Notes: generated by a model from the letters alone, not told the origin. A stretch of 64,000 nt of DNA from Flavobacteriales bacterium (GCA_020635565.1 JACJZN010000008.1:434001-498000), one strand, 5' to 3'. Positions 54,382-63,152 are shown, numbered from the stretch's first letter. Numbers and translations are program-made.

Positions 54382-54573
54382 TTACATTCTCTCGCTTATG
54401 GATGCTCTGAGCTCGAAATCGTTGTTAATATCATGTTTTAATTGGTCATCTTGATCAATGCTAGAACCGTATGCAGGACAATGTCCTCCACCACCACCTC
54501 CTTGAAACAAACGACAAGAATTTAATGAAGTACTTAGTGCAATAACACAAATAACAATGCTAAATTTTTTCAT
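54382..54573 (-). CDS. Small CPAY-motif lipoprotein A
   Basis: 63 residues. A lipoprotein signal peptide (MKKFSIVICVIALSTSLNSC) has its lipobox cysteine at 20. The mature peptide is only about 44 residues: a six-glycine run, then HCPAYGSSIDQDDQ and a charged helical tail (LKHDINNDFELRASISERM). The CPAY(G/S)S followed by acidic residues is shared with the next small gene upstream, so the two are likely related. No function is known to me. The exposed cysteine in CPAY could bind a metal or form a disulfide, which is inference only. Confidence 0.72.
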   Translation of the reverse strand: MKKFSIVICVIALSTSLNSCRLFQGGGGGGHCPAYGSSIDQDDQLKHDINNDFELRASISERM

Positions 54574-54596
54574 AATATGGGGATCTTTTGACGGAA

Positions 54597-54749
54597 TTAA
54601 ACGTTTGTCTCCTCAATGTCCAACACGTTTTCTAAATTGTCGTTGTCGACATCTTGACTTGAATAAGCTGGACAGCTTGAATGATGAGTGCATGAGCTAG
54701 CCAGTAGCGCGAAAAATCCTAGAGCGATAACAAATTTTGAAAACTTCAT
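54597..54749 (-). CDS. Small CPAY-motif lipoprotein B
   Basis: 50 residues from ATG 54749 to a TAA at 54597. The signal peptide MKFSKFVIALGFFALLASSC has its lipobox cysteine at 20. The mature part begins THHSSCPAYSSQDVDNDN and ends in an acidic tail (LENVLDIEETNV). CPAYSS and the following Asp/Asn-rich stretch align with lipoprotein A, 23 bp downstream. It sits behind a well-formed promoter (54799-54827) and before a strong terminator, which supports a genuine transcript despite its size. Function unknown. Confidence 0.7.
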   Translation of the reverse strand: MKFSKFVIALGFFALLASSCTHHSSCPAYSSQDVDNDNLENVLDIEETNV

Positions 54750-54798
54750 ACTTCCTTACAATTGAGATTAATAACTTATTTTTCCTTTCCTTGCGTTT

Positions 54799-54827
54799 CA
54801 AATTTAAAACAATTTTTGACATATCAA
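54799..54827 (-). promoter_or_regulatory. Promoter of the CPAY lipoprotein operon
   Basis: On the minus strand TTG (54825-54827), an 18 bp spacer and TAAATTTG (54799-54806) match the Bacteroidetes promoter. A short inverted repeat TTTGA-TATG-TCAAA covers the -33 region and might be an operator. The start codon is 50 nt downstream. Confidence 0.65.
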
Positions 54828-54941
54828 AGAAAAAAAACGTCAATCTTATACACACTCAATGTTGAAATAACCTTTTTTACTGATGAATTATTCTTTGACA
54901 ATAATTAATGTCCTAAATTCGTTTAAACAATAACGCTTCGG

Positions 54942-56663
54942 ATGCGAATTGGTTTCACCTTCATACTGTTTTTATTAGTTTTGTTTTATCCTGATAAAGT
55001 CCTTAGTCAGGTTGAAATTTTCGGTCTGGATGATATTGAGTCCAAAAAGATAAAAATCTCAGATCTCAAATACGCTTCTTTGTCAAGGGATATTGATAAG
55101 ATCTATTTTAATCTGCTCAATTCGGGCTACTTGGCTGTTTCAGTAGACAGTGTTCAGAAAAATGATTCCTTGAAAAAGGGAATGGTCTATTTCACTTTGG
55201 GTAAAAAGTATTGTATTTCAGATATTCAGCTAGATAGTCTATCCAGATCAGCACTCATAGAATCTGGTAAGCTAGGCGTCTTTGGCTATCGAAAAAATTT
55301 CAATTTAAATACTTGTGGTAGAGTAGTAGAATTGATTATTAGCCATTATGAGAACAATGGTTATCCCTTTGCGAAGGTGAGACTTTTGAATGCAAATTGG
55401 AATAACGATACGCTAAATGGAGTTATTTCTACAACACTCGCTGATAGAGTAAGTTATGGGAAGGTTATCTTGAAAGGAGATCTTGATATGGAATCAAGAT
55501 TGTTGAGTCTTATAACAGGTATAGAAGAAGGTATACTTTATTCTCAGGAAAACATAGATAAGTTGGATAAATTGCTGAAAAGTTATCCGTTCATTAAGAT
55601 GGTTAGGTCCTCAGAATATGAATTTATTAATAATGAATGCAACGTTTACTTATACCTTGATAAAAAGAATGCTAATTTTTTTAACGCAATTTTAGGAGTC
55701 CTACCTAATGATCAGGGAAAAATAAATATAACAGGAGACGCCAAGATCAAATTGATAAATGTTCTGAATAAGGGAGAGCAATTTTTAATTAATTGGCGAA
55801 AGTTGCTTCCGTTGACTCAGAATTTAAATCTTGAAGCGAATTTTCCTTTCGTACTTCAAATGCCTGTTGGATTTGGAGGGAAATTTGATCTATATAAAAA
55901 GGATACTTCTTATCTGGATATTGTTTCAAAGGTAGAAGTTAAATATAAATTAGGTCAGAATTTGACTTTTTCGGGATTTTACAGAAATAGATCGTCAAGT
56001 TTGTTGTCAACTGAGAAGTATAAGTATGTGACCGTTTTGCCAGATTTCGCAGACATAAGAAATAATGAGTACGGGTTATCTGTTCAATGGCAGAATCTGG
56101 ATTTCTTATATAATCCATCAAAAGGTTGGTTGACTGAATTTGAGGGTGCAGTGGGAGATAAAAAAATAAATAAGAACTCAGCACTGAATGAAGAGTTATA
56201 CAATAATTTGAAATTGAGGTCCACTCAGTTTTATTTGAAGGGAACAATCGATAGGTATTTTAAACTGTACAAAAAAAATGTCTTAAAAGTTGGTGGTACA
56301 GGTGGATGGGTGCTGAATAATAATTTATTTCTAAATGAATTATTCAGGTTAGGGGGATTGAATACACTAAGGGGATTTGATGAGGAGAGTTTGTTTGCAT
56401 CGGGATTTGCTTTGGGAACATTAGAATATAGGTATTTATTAGAAGAGTATTCCAATTTGTTTGTGTTTGGACAAGCAATGTTTTATGAGCAATCTGTGAA
56501 TACATCATATCAGCAAGATATTCCTTATAGTTTTGGAGCTGGGATCAACTTTCAAACGAAGCCCGGAATTTTTAGCATTAGCTATTCTTTAGGAAGTCAA
56601 CAGAATAATCCTTTGTTGTTTAGAGCTGCCAAAATTCACTTTGGTTTTGTTAATTACTTTTAA
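54942..56663 (+). CDS. BamA/TamA-like outer-membrane protein (POTRA plus surface-antigen barrel)
   Basis: 573 residues with signal peptide (about 1-22, ending LSQ). The N-terminal 240 residues contain POTRA-like segments (CISDIQLDSLSRSALIE, VVELIISHYENNGYPFAKVRLL, VSYGKVILKGDLDMESRLL). The rest is a 16-strand-type D15 barrel with ELFRLGGLNTLRGFDEESLFA (the RGF lid-lock motif) and a C-terminal Phe (FGFVNYF). TamA-like proteins of this size help insert or export outer-membrane proteins. It is smaller than true BamA (five POTRA). Plus strand, divergent from the CPAY lipoproteins, followed 43 bp later by an L,D-transpeptidase. Confidence 0.83.
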   Translation: MRIGFTFILFLLVLFYPDKVLSQVEIFGLDDIESKKIKISDLKYASLSRDIDKIYFNLLNSGYLAVSVDSVQKNDSLKKGMVYFTLGKKYCISDIQLDSLSRSALIESGKLGVFGYRKNFNLNTCGRVVELIISHYENNGYPFAKVRLLNANWNNDTLNGVISTTLADRVSYGKVILKGDLDMESRLLSLITGIEEGILYSQENIDKLDKLLKSYPFIKMVRSSEYEFINNECNVYLYLDKKNANFFNAILGVLPNDQGKINITGDAKIKLINVLNKGEQFLINWRKLLPLTQNLNLEANFPFVLQMPVGFGGKFDLYKKDTSYLDIVSKVEVKYKLGQNLTFSGFYRNRSSSLLSTEKYKYVTVLPDFADIRNNEYGLSVQWQNLDFLYNPSKGWLTEFEGAVGDKKINKNSALNEELYNNLKLRSTQFYLKGTIDRYFKLYKKNVLKVGGTGGWVLNNNLFLNELFRLGGLNTLRGFDEESLFASGFALGTLEYRYLLEEYSNLFVFGQAMFYEQSVNTSYQQDIPYSFGAGINFQTKPGIFSISYSLGSQQNNPLLFRAAKIHFGFVNYF

Positions 56664-56706
56664 TTCGGTCTGTTAGTTACTTCGTTCAATTGTACATTTT
56701 TGTTAC

Positions 56707-57342
56707 ATGAGACGAGTTTGCTATTTGATTTTTTTGTTTTTCTGTCCGTTTTTCTGTCTGAAAATTGATGCTCATGCACAACATAGTCAGGTAAGAATTG
56801 ATTTGGTTTCAGAGTTTATACATGACTATATATCAATCAAATATCCAGAGGTCAAACTGGATACATTTATTTATGTGGGTGTTGAACGTCAAGAAATGTA
56901 TGTGTTCTTTGATGGTATGGCAGAAAAGGTCTATAAGGTGAGTACCAGTAAACATGGTGCTGGAAGTAAGTATGGTTCGAATTGTACTCCTGTTGGCTTA
57001 CATTGTGTAAAAGGTAAGTATGGAGAAGATGTGCCGAAGGGTGGAATCATGGTTGGTAAAAAGTTTACCGGAAAGGTCGCTCATATTGAACATGGTGATA
57101 TGGAGACTGGTAAAGATGAAATAACATCGCGAGTAATAACTTTGGAAGGTTTGGAAGAAGGGATAAATAAAGGAGGTAGTATCGATACTTATAAAAGACA
57201 GATCTATATTCATGGAACAGCTGAAGAAGGGTTAATTGGTAAGCCTGCCTCTCATGGTTGTATTCGAATGAGAAATGATGATGTTATTGAATTGTTTTCG
57301 TTAGTAAACGAGGGGGTTCCGATTGTTATTCTGGATAATTAG
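56707..57342 (+). CDS. L,D-transpeptidase (YkuD domain)
   Basis: 211 residues. Signal peptide (about 1-25) and then a single YkuD domain: YVGVERQEMYVFFDGM, a GLHCVKGKYGED segment, and the catalytic core IYIHGTAEEGLIG and ASHGCIRM with H183 and nucleophile C185. These periplasmic enzymes form 3-3 cross-links in peptidoglycan or attach proteins to meso-diaminopimelate, the product of DapF encoded at 19 kb. The extra cysteines (C93, C100) are unusual for the family. Ends at a bidirectional terminator. Confidence 0.92.
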   Translation: MRRVCYLIFLFFCPFFCLKIDAHAQHSQVRIDLVSEFIHDYISIKYPEVKLDTFIYVGVERQEMYVFFDGMAEKVYKVSTSKHGAGSKYGSNCTPVGLHCVKGKYGEDVPKGGIMVGKKFTGKVAHIEHGDMETGKDEITSRVITLEGLEEGINKGGSIDTYKRQIYIHGTAEEGLIGKPASHGCIRMRNDDVIELFSLVNEGVPIVILDN

Positions 57343-57347
57343 TAAAA

Positions 57348-57380
57348 ATAAAGGCTTGCGATTTCGCAAGCCTTTATTTT
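57348..57380. terminator. Bidirectional terminator between L,D-transpeptidase and M42 peptidase
   Basis: AATAAAGGCTTGCG, loop ATTT, CGCAAGCCTTTATT: a perfect palindrome with A-tract and T-tract flanks. It overlaps the M42 stop region. Confidence 0.9.
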
Positions 57381-58491
57381 ATGAGAAGTATTTAAAATCC
57401 TGTTTGTCTTCCAGATTAGTGACGATCGAGTAGATCAATCGAATAACATTTTCGATATCTTCCTTTGAACATGTTTCCACAGTTGTATGCATGTATCTCA
57501 AAGGCATTGAAATTAACATCGAGGCAACCCCTGCATTGCTGTAAGCAAAAGCATCAGTGTCTGTTCCTGTACTTCTGGAAGCGGCTAGTCTTTGAAATGG
57601 GATTTTTTCTTGATTGGCAAGATCAATTGCAAATTTCAACAGATTATTCTGTACTGCCGGACCGTAGCTCAATACAGGGCCTTTTCCGATTGCGAGATCT
57701 CCCTGTTCAATTTTCTTGATCATAGGAGTTGAAGTATCATGACAAACGTCAGTCACAATTGCAACATCCGGTTGAATCCTTTCTGCTATCATTTCAGCTC
57801 CCCTTAGGCCTATTTCTTCCTGAACAGCATTGACGATATAAAGTCCAAAAGGTAACTTTACTTTGTTCTCTTTCAATTTTCTGGCAACTTCTGCAATGAC
57901 AAATCCTCCCATTCTGTTGTCTAGCGCTCTTCCTACATAATTCTTTTTATTGAGAATCATGAATTCATCTTCATAGGTCACCACACATCCTACATGTATT
58001 CCTAGTTTTTCCACCTCTTCTTTTGAGTCGCAACCACAATCCAGAAAGATATTATCCAATTTTGGAGGTGTTTCATTTCCAGCCAATCTGGTATGAATAG
58101 CTGGCCATCCGAAAACGGCTTTGACCATTCCTTTGTCTGTGTGAATATTGACACGTTTTGATGGGGCGATTTGATGATCACTTCCACCATTTCGTCTTAA
58201 ATAGATAAAACCATCACTTGTGATATAATGTACGAAATAACTGATCTCATCCGCATGCGCCTCAATAACCACTTTGTATTCAGCCTTTGGATTGATAACA
58301 CCGACTGTAGTTCCGTAAGTGTCTACAAAATATTCATCTATGTAAGGTTTTATGTAATCCAACCAGATCTTTTGTCCCTCCCATTCAAATCCGGTAGGAG
58401 AAGGATTGTTGAGGTATTTTTCTAAGAACTTCTCTGATTTAGCGGTTATTATAGCAGGTTTCTTAATTGCTTTATCTGTCTTCTTTGCCAT
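57379..58491 (-). CDS. M42 family aminopeptidase (glutamyl aminopeptidase/FrvX-like)
   Basis: 370 residues. The co-catalytic dimetal site is visible as EAHADEISYFV (His/Asp), ALDNRMGGFVIAEV (bridging Asp), VQEEIGLRGAEM (catalytic Glu-Glu), VTDVCHDTSTP and a late His in RYMHTTVETCSKEDI. M42 enzymes are cytoplasmic tetrahedral dodecamers that trim peptides released by other proteases. A lysine-rich start (MAKKTDKAIKKP) is species-specific. Single gene, with a convergent terminator. Confidence 0.92.
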   Translation of the reverse strand: MAKKTDKAIKKPAIITAKSEKFLEKYLNNPSPTGFEWEGQKIWLDYIKPYIDEYFVDTYGTTVGVINPKAEYKVVIEAHADEISYFVHYITSDGFIYLRRNGGSDHQIAPSKRVNIHTDKGMVKAVFGWPAIHTRLAGNETPPKLDNIFLDCGCDSKEEVEKLGIHVGCVVTYEDEFMILNKKNYVGRALDNRMGGFVIAEVARKLKENKVKLPFGLYIVNAVQEEIGLRGAEMIAERIQPDVAIVTDVCHDTSTPMIKKIEQGDLAIGKGPVLSYGPAVQNNLLKFAIDLANQEKIPFQRLAASRSTGTDTDAFAYSNAGVASMLISMPLRYMHTTVETCSKEDIENVIRLIYSIVTNLEDKQDFKYFS

Positions 58492-58541
58492 CTTATGTTA
58501 AATTGATTTTAATAAGACACAAGATAGCAATTGTCAATCAT

Positions 58542-59285
58542 TTAGACTGTAGAGAAATGCAAAATAATTTGAACAACAGAAGCTGTCGTGATTACTCCGA
58601 GTGCGATGAATTTAAAAGATCTATGAGAAATTTTGTCCACGATAAGTTTACCTATATAAGATCCGATGAAACTGATTCCGATGAGCGGCAGTATAACGAT
58701 GAGGTATTCTTCCTTTACATATCCATTGAAAGAATAAACAACGGATCGACTCAGATCTACTCCAAGATCGATCAAGGCAGAGGTAGCAATAAAGGTCTCT
58801 TTATTTAGATCAAAAGAGGACATCGTAAGTCCTCTTACACTACCACCTGAACCAAATAAACCTGCAAGAAAACCTGAGACTACGCCTCCGCCAATAAGGT
58901 TTTGATTACTTTGGTTAAGTTTTTTGTCATGGTTATATATTAAAACAACAGCTAAAGCTAATAATGTGAAGTTCATTCCTAGTTCTAATCCTTCCATTTG
59001 AAAGAAATTAGTGAAATAGGCGCCAAGAATTACAAAAATTACTGCTGGGATCCCCAATTTAATTGCAATGTTCTTGTCGATCCCTTTGTTAAATAATGAT
59101 ATTTTGGATAGGTTACTGAAAACATGAAATATGGCAGTGATACCTAACACAATGTCAAATTCAAAAAATAGTGAAGCAACTGGTACAAAAATGATAGATG
59201 ATCCAAACCCACTGAGTGTACCAATAACTTCAGCAACAAAAGTCAATAAGTAAAATAACCAATATTCTTTTAAAAGTTCTGTCAT
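58542..59285 (-). CDS. TauE/SafE family permease
   Basis: 247 residues with about seven to eight membrane helices and the paired family motifs GTLSGFGSSIIFVPVASL near the N-terminus and SGFLAGLFGSGGSVRG in the middle, typical of the TSUP (TauE/SafE) family. Members move sulfite, sulfoacetate or other small anions across the inner membrane; the substrate here is unknown, with no sulfur genes nearby. It starts 1 nt after the ABC-F gene stop on the same strand, suggesting cotranscription with that cluster. Confidence 0.9.
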   Translation of the reverse strand: MTELLKEYWLFYLLTFVAEVIGTLSGFGSSIIFVPVASLFFEFDIVLGITAIFHVFSNLSKISLFNKGIDKNIAIKLGIPAVIFVILGAYFTNFFQMEGLELGMNFTLLALAVVLIYNHDKKLNQSNQNLIGGGVVSGFLAGLFGSGGSVRGLTMSSFDLNKETFIATSALIDLGVDLSRSVVYSFNGYVKEEYLIVILPLIGISFIGSYIGKLIVDKISHRSFKFIALGVITTASVVQIILHFSTV

Positions 59286-59286
59286 T

Positions 59287-61146
59287 TTAGCTCATAAGAT
59301 CAGCTAGTTCCATCCATCTTAATGTTTTCTCGTCCAGATCCTGAATGAGTTGTGTTAATTCCTGTGAGATCTTCTGGATCTCTTCATAAGCAAGATTACC
59401 ATTGTTCAGTTTTTCGCTCAGTTGGGCTTTACGTTCCTCAAGAACAGGAATTTCCTGATCTAGTTTTTCAAATTCGAACTTATCCTTGTAACTAACTTTC
59501 TTTGATGTTGATTTGGATTCAGTCTTTGTCTGCTGGGTTTGAGCAGCGGCTTTATTTGTAGCATCCTGTTCTTTTCTGAAAGCTCTATAATCAGCATAAT
59601 TTCCAATAACATCACTTACTGTCCCATTCCCATTAAGAACAAGAAGATGGTCGACTAATTTATCCATAAAATATCTGTCGTGGGATACAACGATCAGACA
59701 TCCTTCAAAGTTAGTTAAATAGTCCTCAAGAACTTGAAGGGTAAAGATATCAAGGTCATTCGTTGGCTCATCCAGAATCAGAAAGTTCGGATTCTTCATA
59801 AGGATGGTAAGTAAGTATAATCTCTTTCGTTCTCCACCGCTCAACTGAGATGCGTACAGATAATGAGTACTTGAAGGAAAAAGAAATTTATCCAACATTT
59901 GAGAAGCTGTGATTTTTTTTCCTCCCGCAATAGGAATGTACTCCGCAATGTCTCTAATTACATCTATTACACGTTTATCCTCTTTGAGTTGAAGGCCTTT
60001 CTGGTGGTAATAACCATAAACGATCGTGTCCCCTGTTACGATTTTTCCGCTGTCTGGAAGTAGATTTTCTGTAATTAGGTTTAAGAAGGTAGATTTACCA
60101 GAACCATTTGCTCCTACTAATCCAATTCTTTCTTTTCGTTTAAAAGTATAGCTGAACTGATCGAGTATTTTCTTTTCTCCAAAAGCTTTTGATACTTTAT
60201 GGAGTTCAAGAATTTTACTGCCTAAACGTTCCATTTTTACCTGAATGTCTAGTCGTTGTTCATCAATATTTTGATGCGCTACTTTCTTTGTTTCATAAAA
60301 TGCATCAATTCTAGCTTTTGCCTTTGTTCCTCTTGCCTTTGGCTGTCTTCTCATCCAGTCCAATTCTTTCTTAAAAAGATTTTTGGCTTTGTCGATCACA
60401 ACCTGTTGATTGATGTATCTTTCTTCTCTTTTGTCCAGATAATAAGAGTAGTTTCCCTTATATCGATAGAGATTACCCATATCCAGTTCGAAAATCTCAT
60501 CGCAAACTCTTTCCAGAAAATATCTATCGTGAGTAACCATAAAAAGAGTTATTCCTGGTAACGACAAATATCCTTCTAACCATTCAATCATTTCAAGATC
60601 AAGGTGATTAGTCGGTTCATCCAGAATTAATAAATTGGGGTCTTCTATTAGGACTTTAGCCAATGCTAGTCGCCTTTTTTGTCCTCCGGATAAATTTCCT
60701 ACTTTCTCATTGAAGTTGGCGAGTTGTAATTTGGATAGAATTTCTCGCACTTTATTTTCTGTAGTCCAAGCATCAGCTTCGCTAATTTGCTCATAAAGCT
60801 GATTTAATTTGTCTGAATTTGGATTGTTGGCCAGTTCATTTTCATACTCCTTGATCAACGACAATGAAGTGTTGTCCGATTGAAATACGGTATCAATAAC
60901 CGATAAGTTTGGGTCAAAATCTTCTTCTTGAGCTAAATATCCAATTCTGATTTCATTTCTAAAGACAATACTTCCTGCATCAGGAATGTCATTGTTTAGA
61001 AGGCAATTCAATAGACTGGTTTTTCCACTTCCATTTTTCGCTACTAAGGCAATTTTCTGTCCTTGATCTATCCCGAACGAAATCTCGTGGAACAGTGTTT
61101 TCTCAGCGTAAGTTTTGCTGATTTTCTCTACCGATAAATAATTCAT
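59287..61146 (-). CDS. ABC-F family ATPase (Uup-like)
   Basis: 619 residues with two ABC domains in one chain and no membrane part. Domain 1 has VAKNGSGKTSL, LSGGQKRRLALAK and LLILDEPTNHLDL; domain 2 has VGANGSGKSTFL, LSGGERKRLYLL and FLILDEPTNDLDIF. The linker contains the basic RRQPKARGTKAKARIDAF segment and the C-terminus is a coiled coil (LEERKAQLSEKLNNGN), both marks of Uup. ABC-F proteins bind the ribosomal E site and relieve stalling; Uup also affects DNA branch stability. First codons overlap the acetyltransferase stop by 4 nt. Confidence 0.93.
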   Translation of the reverse strand: MNYLSVEKISKTYAEKTLFHEISFGIDQGQKIALVAKNGSGKTSLLNCLLNNDIPDAGSIVFRNEIRIGYLAQEEDFDPNLSVIDTVFQSDNTSLSLIKEYENELANNPNSDKLNQLYEQISEADAWTTENKVREILSKLQLANFNEKVGNLSGGQKRRLALAKVLIEDPNLLILDEPTNHLDLEMIEWLEGYLSLPGITLFMVTHDRYFLERVCDEIFELDMGNLYRYKGNYSYYLDKREERYINQQVVIDKAKNLFKKELDWMRRQPKARGTKAKARIDAFYETKKVAHQNIDEQRLDIQVKMERLGSKILELHKVSKAFGEKKILDQFSYTFKRKERIGLVGANGSGKSTFLNLITENLLPDSGKIVTGDTIVYGYYHQKGLQLKEDKRVIDVIRDIAEYIPIAGGKKITASQMLDKFLFPSSTHYLYASQLSGGERKRLYLLTILMKNPNFLILDEPTNDLDIFTLQVLEDYLTNFEGCLIVVSHDRYFMDKLVDHLLVLNGNGTVSDVIGNYADYRAFRKEQDATNKAAAQTQQTKTESKSTSKKVSYKDKFEFEKLDQEIPVLEERKAQLSEKLNNGNLAYEEIQKISQELTQLIQDLDEKTLRWMELADLMS

Positions 61147-61658
61147 GTAGGTAAGTTTTCCTTTCTGATAGCATAGATTAATTCATCCTCTACAATACCA
61201 TTTTTAATAATATTCTGCTCAATCCTCGCTTCGAGTTCGAATCCACATTTTTCCAGCACACGCTGAGAAGCAATGTTACTACCAAACGGTCTGGCATAGA
61301 TCCTTGTAATGTTAAAATTCTCAAATCCATATCGAACCATTTGGGTAATTGCTTTTGTTGCAATTCCATATCCCCACATGTCTTCTGCTACCCAATAGCC
61401 TAATTCAGCATTTAGCCTCATTATATCATTCTGAGGATGTATTCCGATACCTCCTGCAATCTCACCGTTTACTTTAATTAAAAAAACTTGAATAGGATTC
61501 TGCGAACTGAATTTTTCAATAAAACTTAATGCATCTTCAAGCGAATACGGGCTGGGAAATCCATCTGTTAGATATCGTGCTATATTTGGATTGTTTGCTT
61601 TAAGGGCAAGTTCTTCCGCATCAGCCAGTTCATATATTGTTAGTTCTACGTCCATCAA
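61143..61658 (-). CDS. GNAT family N-acetyltransferase
   Basis: 171 residues of the RimJ/RimL-like GNAT branch: ELADAEELALKANNPNIARYL, GGIGIHPQNDIMRLNAELGYWV, the acetyl-CoA loop MWGYGIATKAITQMVRYGF and NIASQRVLEKCGFELEARIEQ. It acetylates an amine of unknown identity in the cytoplasm. Overlaps of 4 nt with both neighbours (folP upstream, ABC-F downstream) show a tightly coupled operon on the minus strand. Confidence 0.9.
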   Translation of the reverse strand: MMDVELTIYELADAEELALKANNPNIARYLTDGFPSPYSLEDALSFIEKFSSQNPIQVFLIKVNGEIAGGIGIHPQNDIMRLNAELGYWVAEDMWGYGIATKAITQMVRYGFENFNITRIYARPFGSNIASQRVLEKCGFELEARIEQNIIKNGIVEDELIYAIRKENLPT

Positions 61659-62512
61659 CGATTTGCTTGATAAAGATTATGAATCTTAATGCACTCTACC
61701 GCTTCTTTGACATCATGAACCCTTAGGATCTTCGCTCCTTTTGTCAAAGCAAGTATATTAGCTGCGGTCGTTGCATTTAAGGCTTGATTACTTTCGATTT
61801 GAAGTGGTTTGTAGAGCATAGATTTTCTGGATAAACCGGCTAACAAAGGTAGCTTTAGAAAACTAAAATGATCCAAATGATGCAGTAGATGGTAATTGTG
61901 TTCTAGGTTTTTAGCAAAACCGAAGCCAACATCCAATATGATATCTTTAACTCCTTTTGATTGCAAATAGTTAACTTTTGATGAAAAATACATTCCCATT
62001 TCCAGAAGGATATTGTCATATTGTATGTTTTGCTGCATATCTATCGGAGTATGTTTCATATGCATTAGAATATAGGGAACATTTCGTTCGATAATCAGAT
62101 CAAACATGTCATCATCCAATTGTCCTCCAGAAATGTCGTTGATTATTTGAACTCCTGAATCAAGACCAATTCTAGCAACGTTACTTCTAAATGTGTCTAA
62201 GGAAATAATTATATCAGGGAACCGCTTAATGGCTTCCTCAATGATTGGTCTTGTTCTTTGGATCTCTTCGTCTTCAGGAATGTGAGTTGCTCCAGGTCTT
62301 GATGAATAGCCGCCTATATCAATGAAGTCAGCTCCCTCTTCAAGATGTTTTTCAATCTGACTCAAAGCTGAATCCAAAGTGTTGGTTTTACCCCCGTCAT
62401 AGAATGAATCGGGAGTGATGTTCACAATTCCCATGACCTTTGGCTGGTCAAATGAAATCAATTTCCCGCCACAATTTATCGTTGTCTTTTCACTTAAAAT
62501 CGTATCTTTCAC
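61655..62512 (-). CDS. folP: Dihydropteroate synthase
   Basis: 285 residues starting at GTG 62512; no ATG precedes the first motif. The TIM-barrel signatures are VMGIVNITPDSFYDGGKT, GADFIDIGGYSSRPGA and IILDVGFGFAKNLEHN, with the pterin/pABA residues in LAGLSRKSML and a late RVHDV. It joins p-aminobenzoate to pterin pyrophosphate in folate synthesis, the target of sulfonamides. First gene of the minus-strand unit; it diverges from the DUF1599 gene, with only 26 bp between start codons. Confidence 0.96.
   Translation of the reverse strand: MKDTILSEKTTINCGGKLISFDQPKVMGIVNITPDSFYDGGKTNTLDSALSQIEKHLEEGADFIDIGGYSSRPGATHIPEDEEIQRTRPIIEEAIKRFPDIIISLDTFRSNVARIGLDSGVQIINDISGGQLDDDMFDLIIERNVPYILMHMKHTPIDMQQNIQYDNILLEMGMYFSSKVNYLQSKGVKDIILDVGFGFAKNLEHNYHLLHHLDHFSFLKLPLLAGLSRKSMLYKPLQIESNQALNATTAANILALTKGAKILRVHDVKEAVECIKIHNLYQANR
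62482..62510 (+). promoter_or_regulatory. Promoter of the DUF1599 gene inside the folP 5' end
   Basis: TTG 62482-62484, 18 bp spacer and TATCTTTC 62503-62510, one mismatch from TAnnTTTG, 28 bp before ATG 62539. The site lies within the first codons of folP on the other strand. Confidence 0.5.
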
Positions 62513-62538
62513 GCCTCAAATTTAGGATCGATAAAAGT

Positions 62539-63087
62539 ATGAAGAATACTTCAAAACAATACGATGAGGTGATTGAAAGATGCACCGACATTTTTTCAAA
62601 GAAGACAAAAGATTACGGGACAGCATGGCGGATATTGAGAGTCAGTTCTCTGACGGATCAAATTTTTATTAAGGCGAATAGGATTAGAACCATTCAGGAA
62701 ACGGGTGTGAATAAAGTAGGGGAAGATATTGATGATGAATTTATAGGGATCATCAATTATTGTATTATGGCATTGATCCAGTTGCAGCTAGCTTCGGATA
62801 AAAGAATGGAGTTGCCGGTGGATGAAACAGTAGCACTTTATGAAAAGTATGCGTTCGAAGCGAAGGCATTGATGGAAAAGAAGAATCACGACTATGGTGA
62901 AGCATGGAGAGATATGCGCATATCATCTTTAACGGATTTGATTCTAATGAAACTTCTTCGCGTGAAGCAAATAGAGGATAATCAGGGTAAAACTATTATT
63001 TCGGAAGGGATTGATGCTAATTATTATGATATGATTAACTATGCTGTTTTTGCTATGATCCTTATGAATGAAGGAGTAAAAGCTTAA
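62539..63087 (+). CDS. DUF1599 domain-containing protein (duplicated domain)
   Basis: 182 residues from ATG 62539; the frame is open upstream but lies within folP. Two homologous halves each contain FSKKTKDYGTAWRILRVSSLTDQI or MEKKNHDYGEAWRDMRISSLTD, followed by a conserved IINYCIMALIQL or MINYAVFAMILM helix, showing internal duplication. DUF1599 is a predicted nucleotide-modification or nucleotide-pyrophosphatase-like helical fold of unproven reaction. Divergent pairing with folP and a following MauE/DoxX-like gene occurs in other Bacteroidetes, as far as I recall. Cytoplasmic. Confidence 0.9.
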   Translation: MKNTSKQYDEVIERCTDIFSKKTKDYGTAWRILRVSSLTDQIFIKANRIRTIQETGVNKVGEDIDDEFIGIINYCIMALIQLQLASDKRMELPVDETVALYEKYAFEAKALMEKKNHDYGEAWRDMRISSLTDLILMKLLRVKQIEDNQGKTIISEGIDANYYDMINYAVFAMILMNEGVKA

Positions 63088-63152
63088 TAGATTGTTAAAT
63101 CTGTGTTGGACACTTCTAGTTTGAGTAATTTCGGGGTAACAAGTTTAATATT

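Noticed and set aside
54382..54573. Possible bacteriocin or class II microcin precursor because of the glycine run before CPAY
   Set aside because: The N-terminus is a clear lipoprotein signal with lipobox cysteine, not a double-glycine leader, and no immunity, processing or ABC export gene is nearby.
59287..61146. ABC-F gene as an antibiotic resistance determinant
   Set aside because: The basic linker and C-terminal coiled coil indicate the housekeeping Uup branch, and the operon context (folP, GNAT) is core genome without mobility marks.
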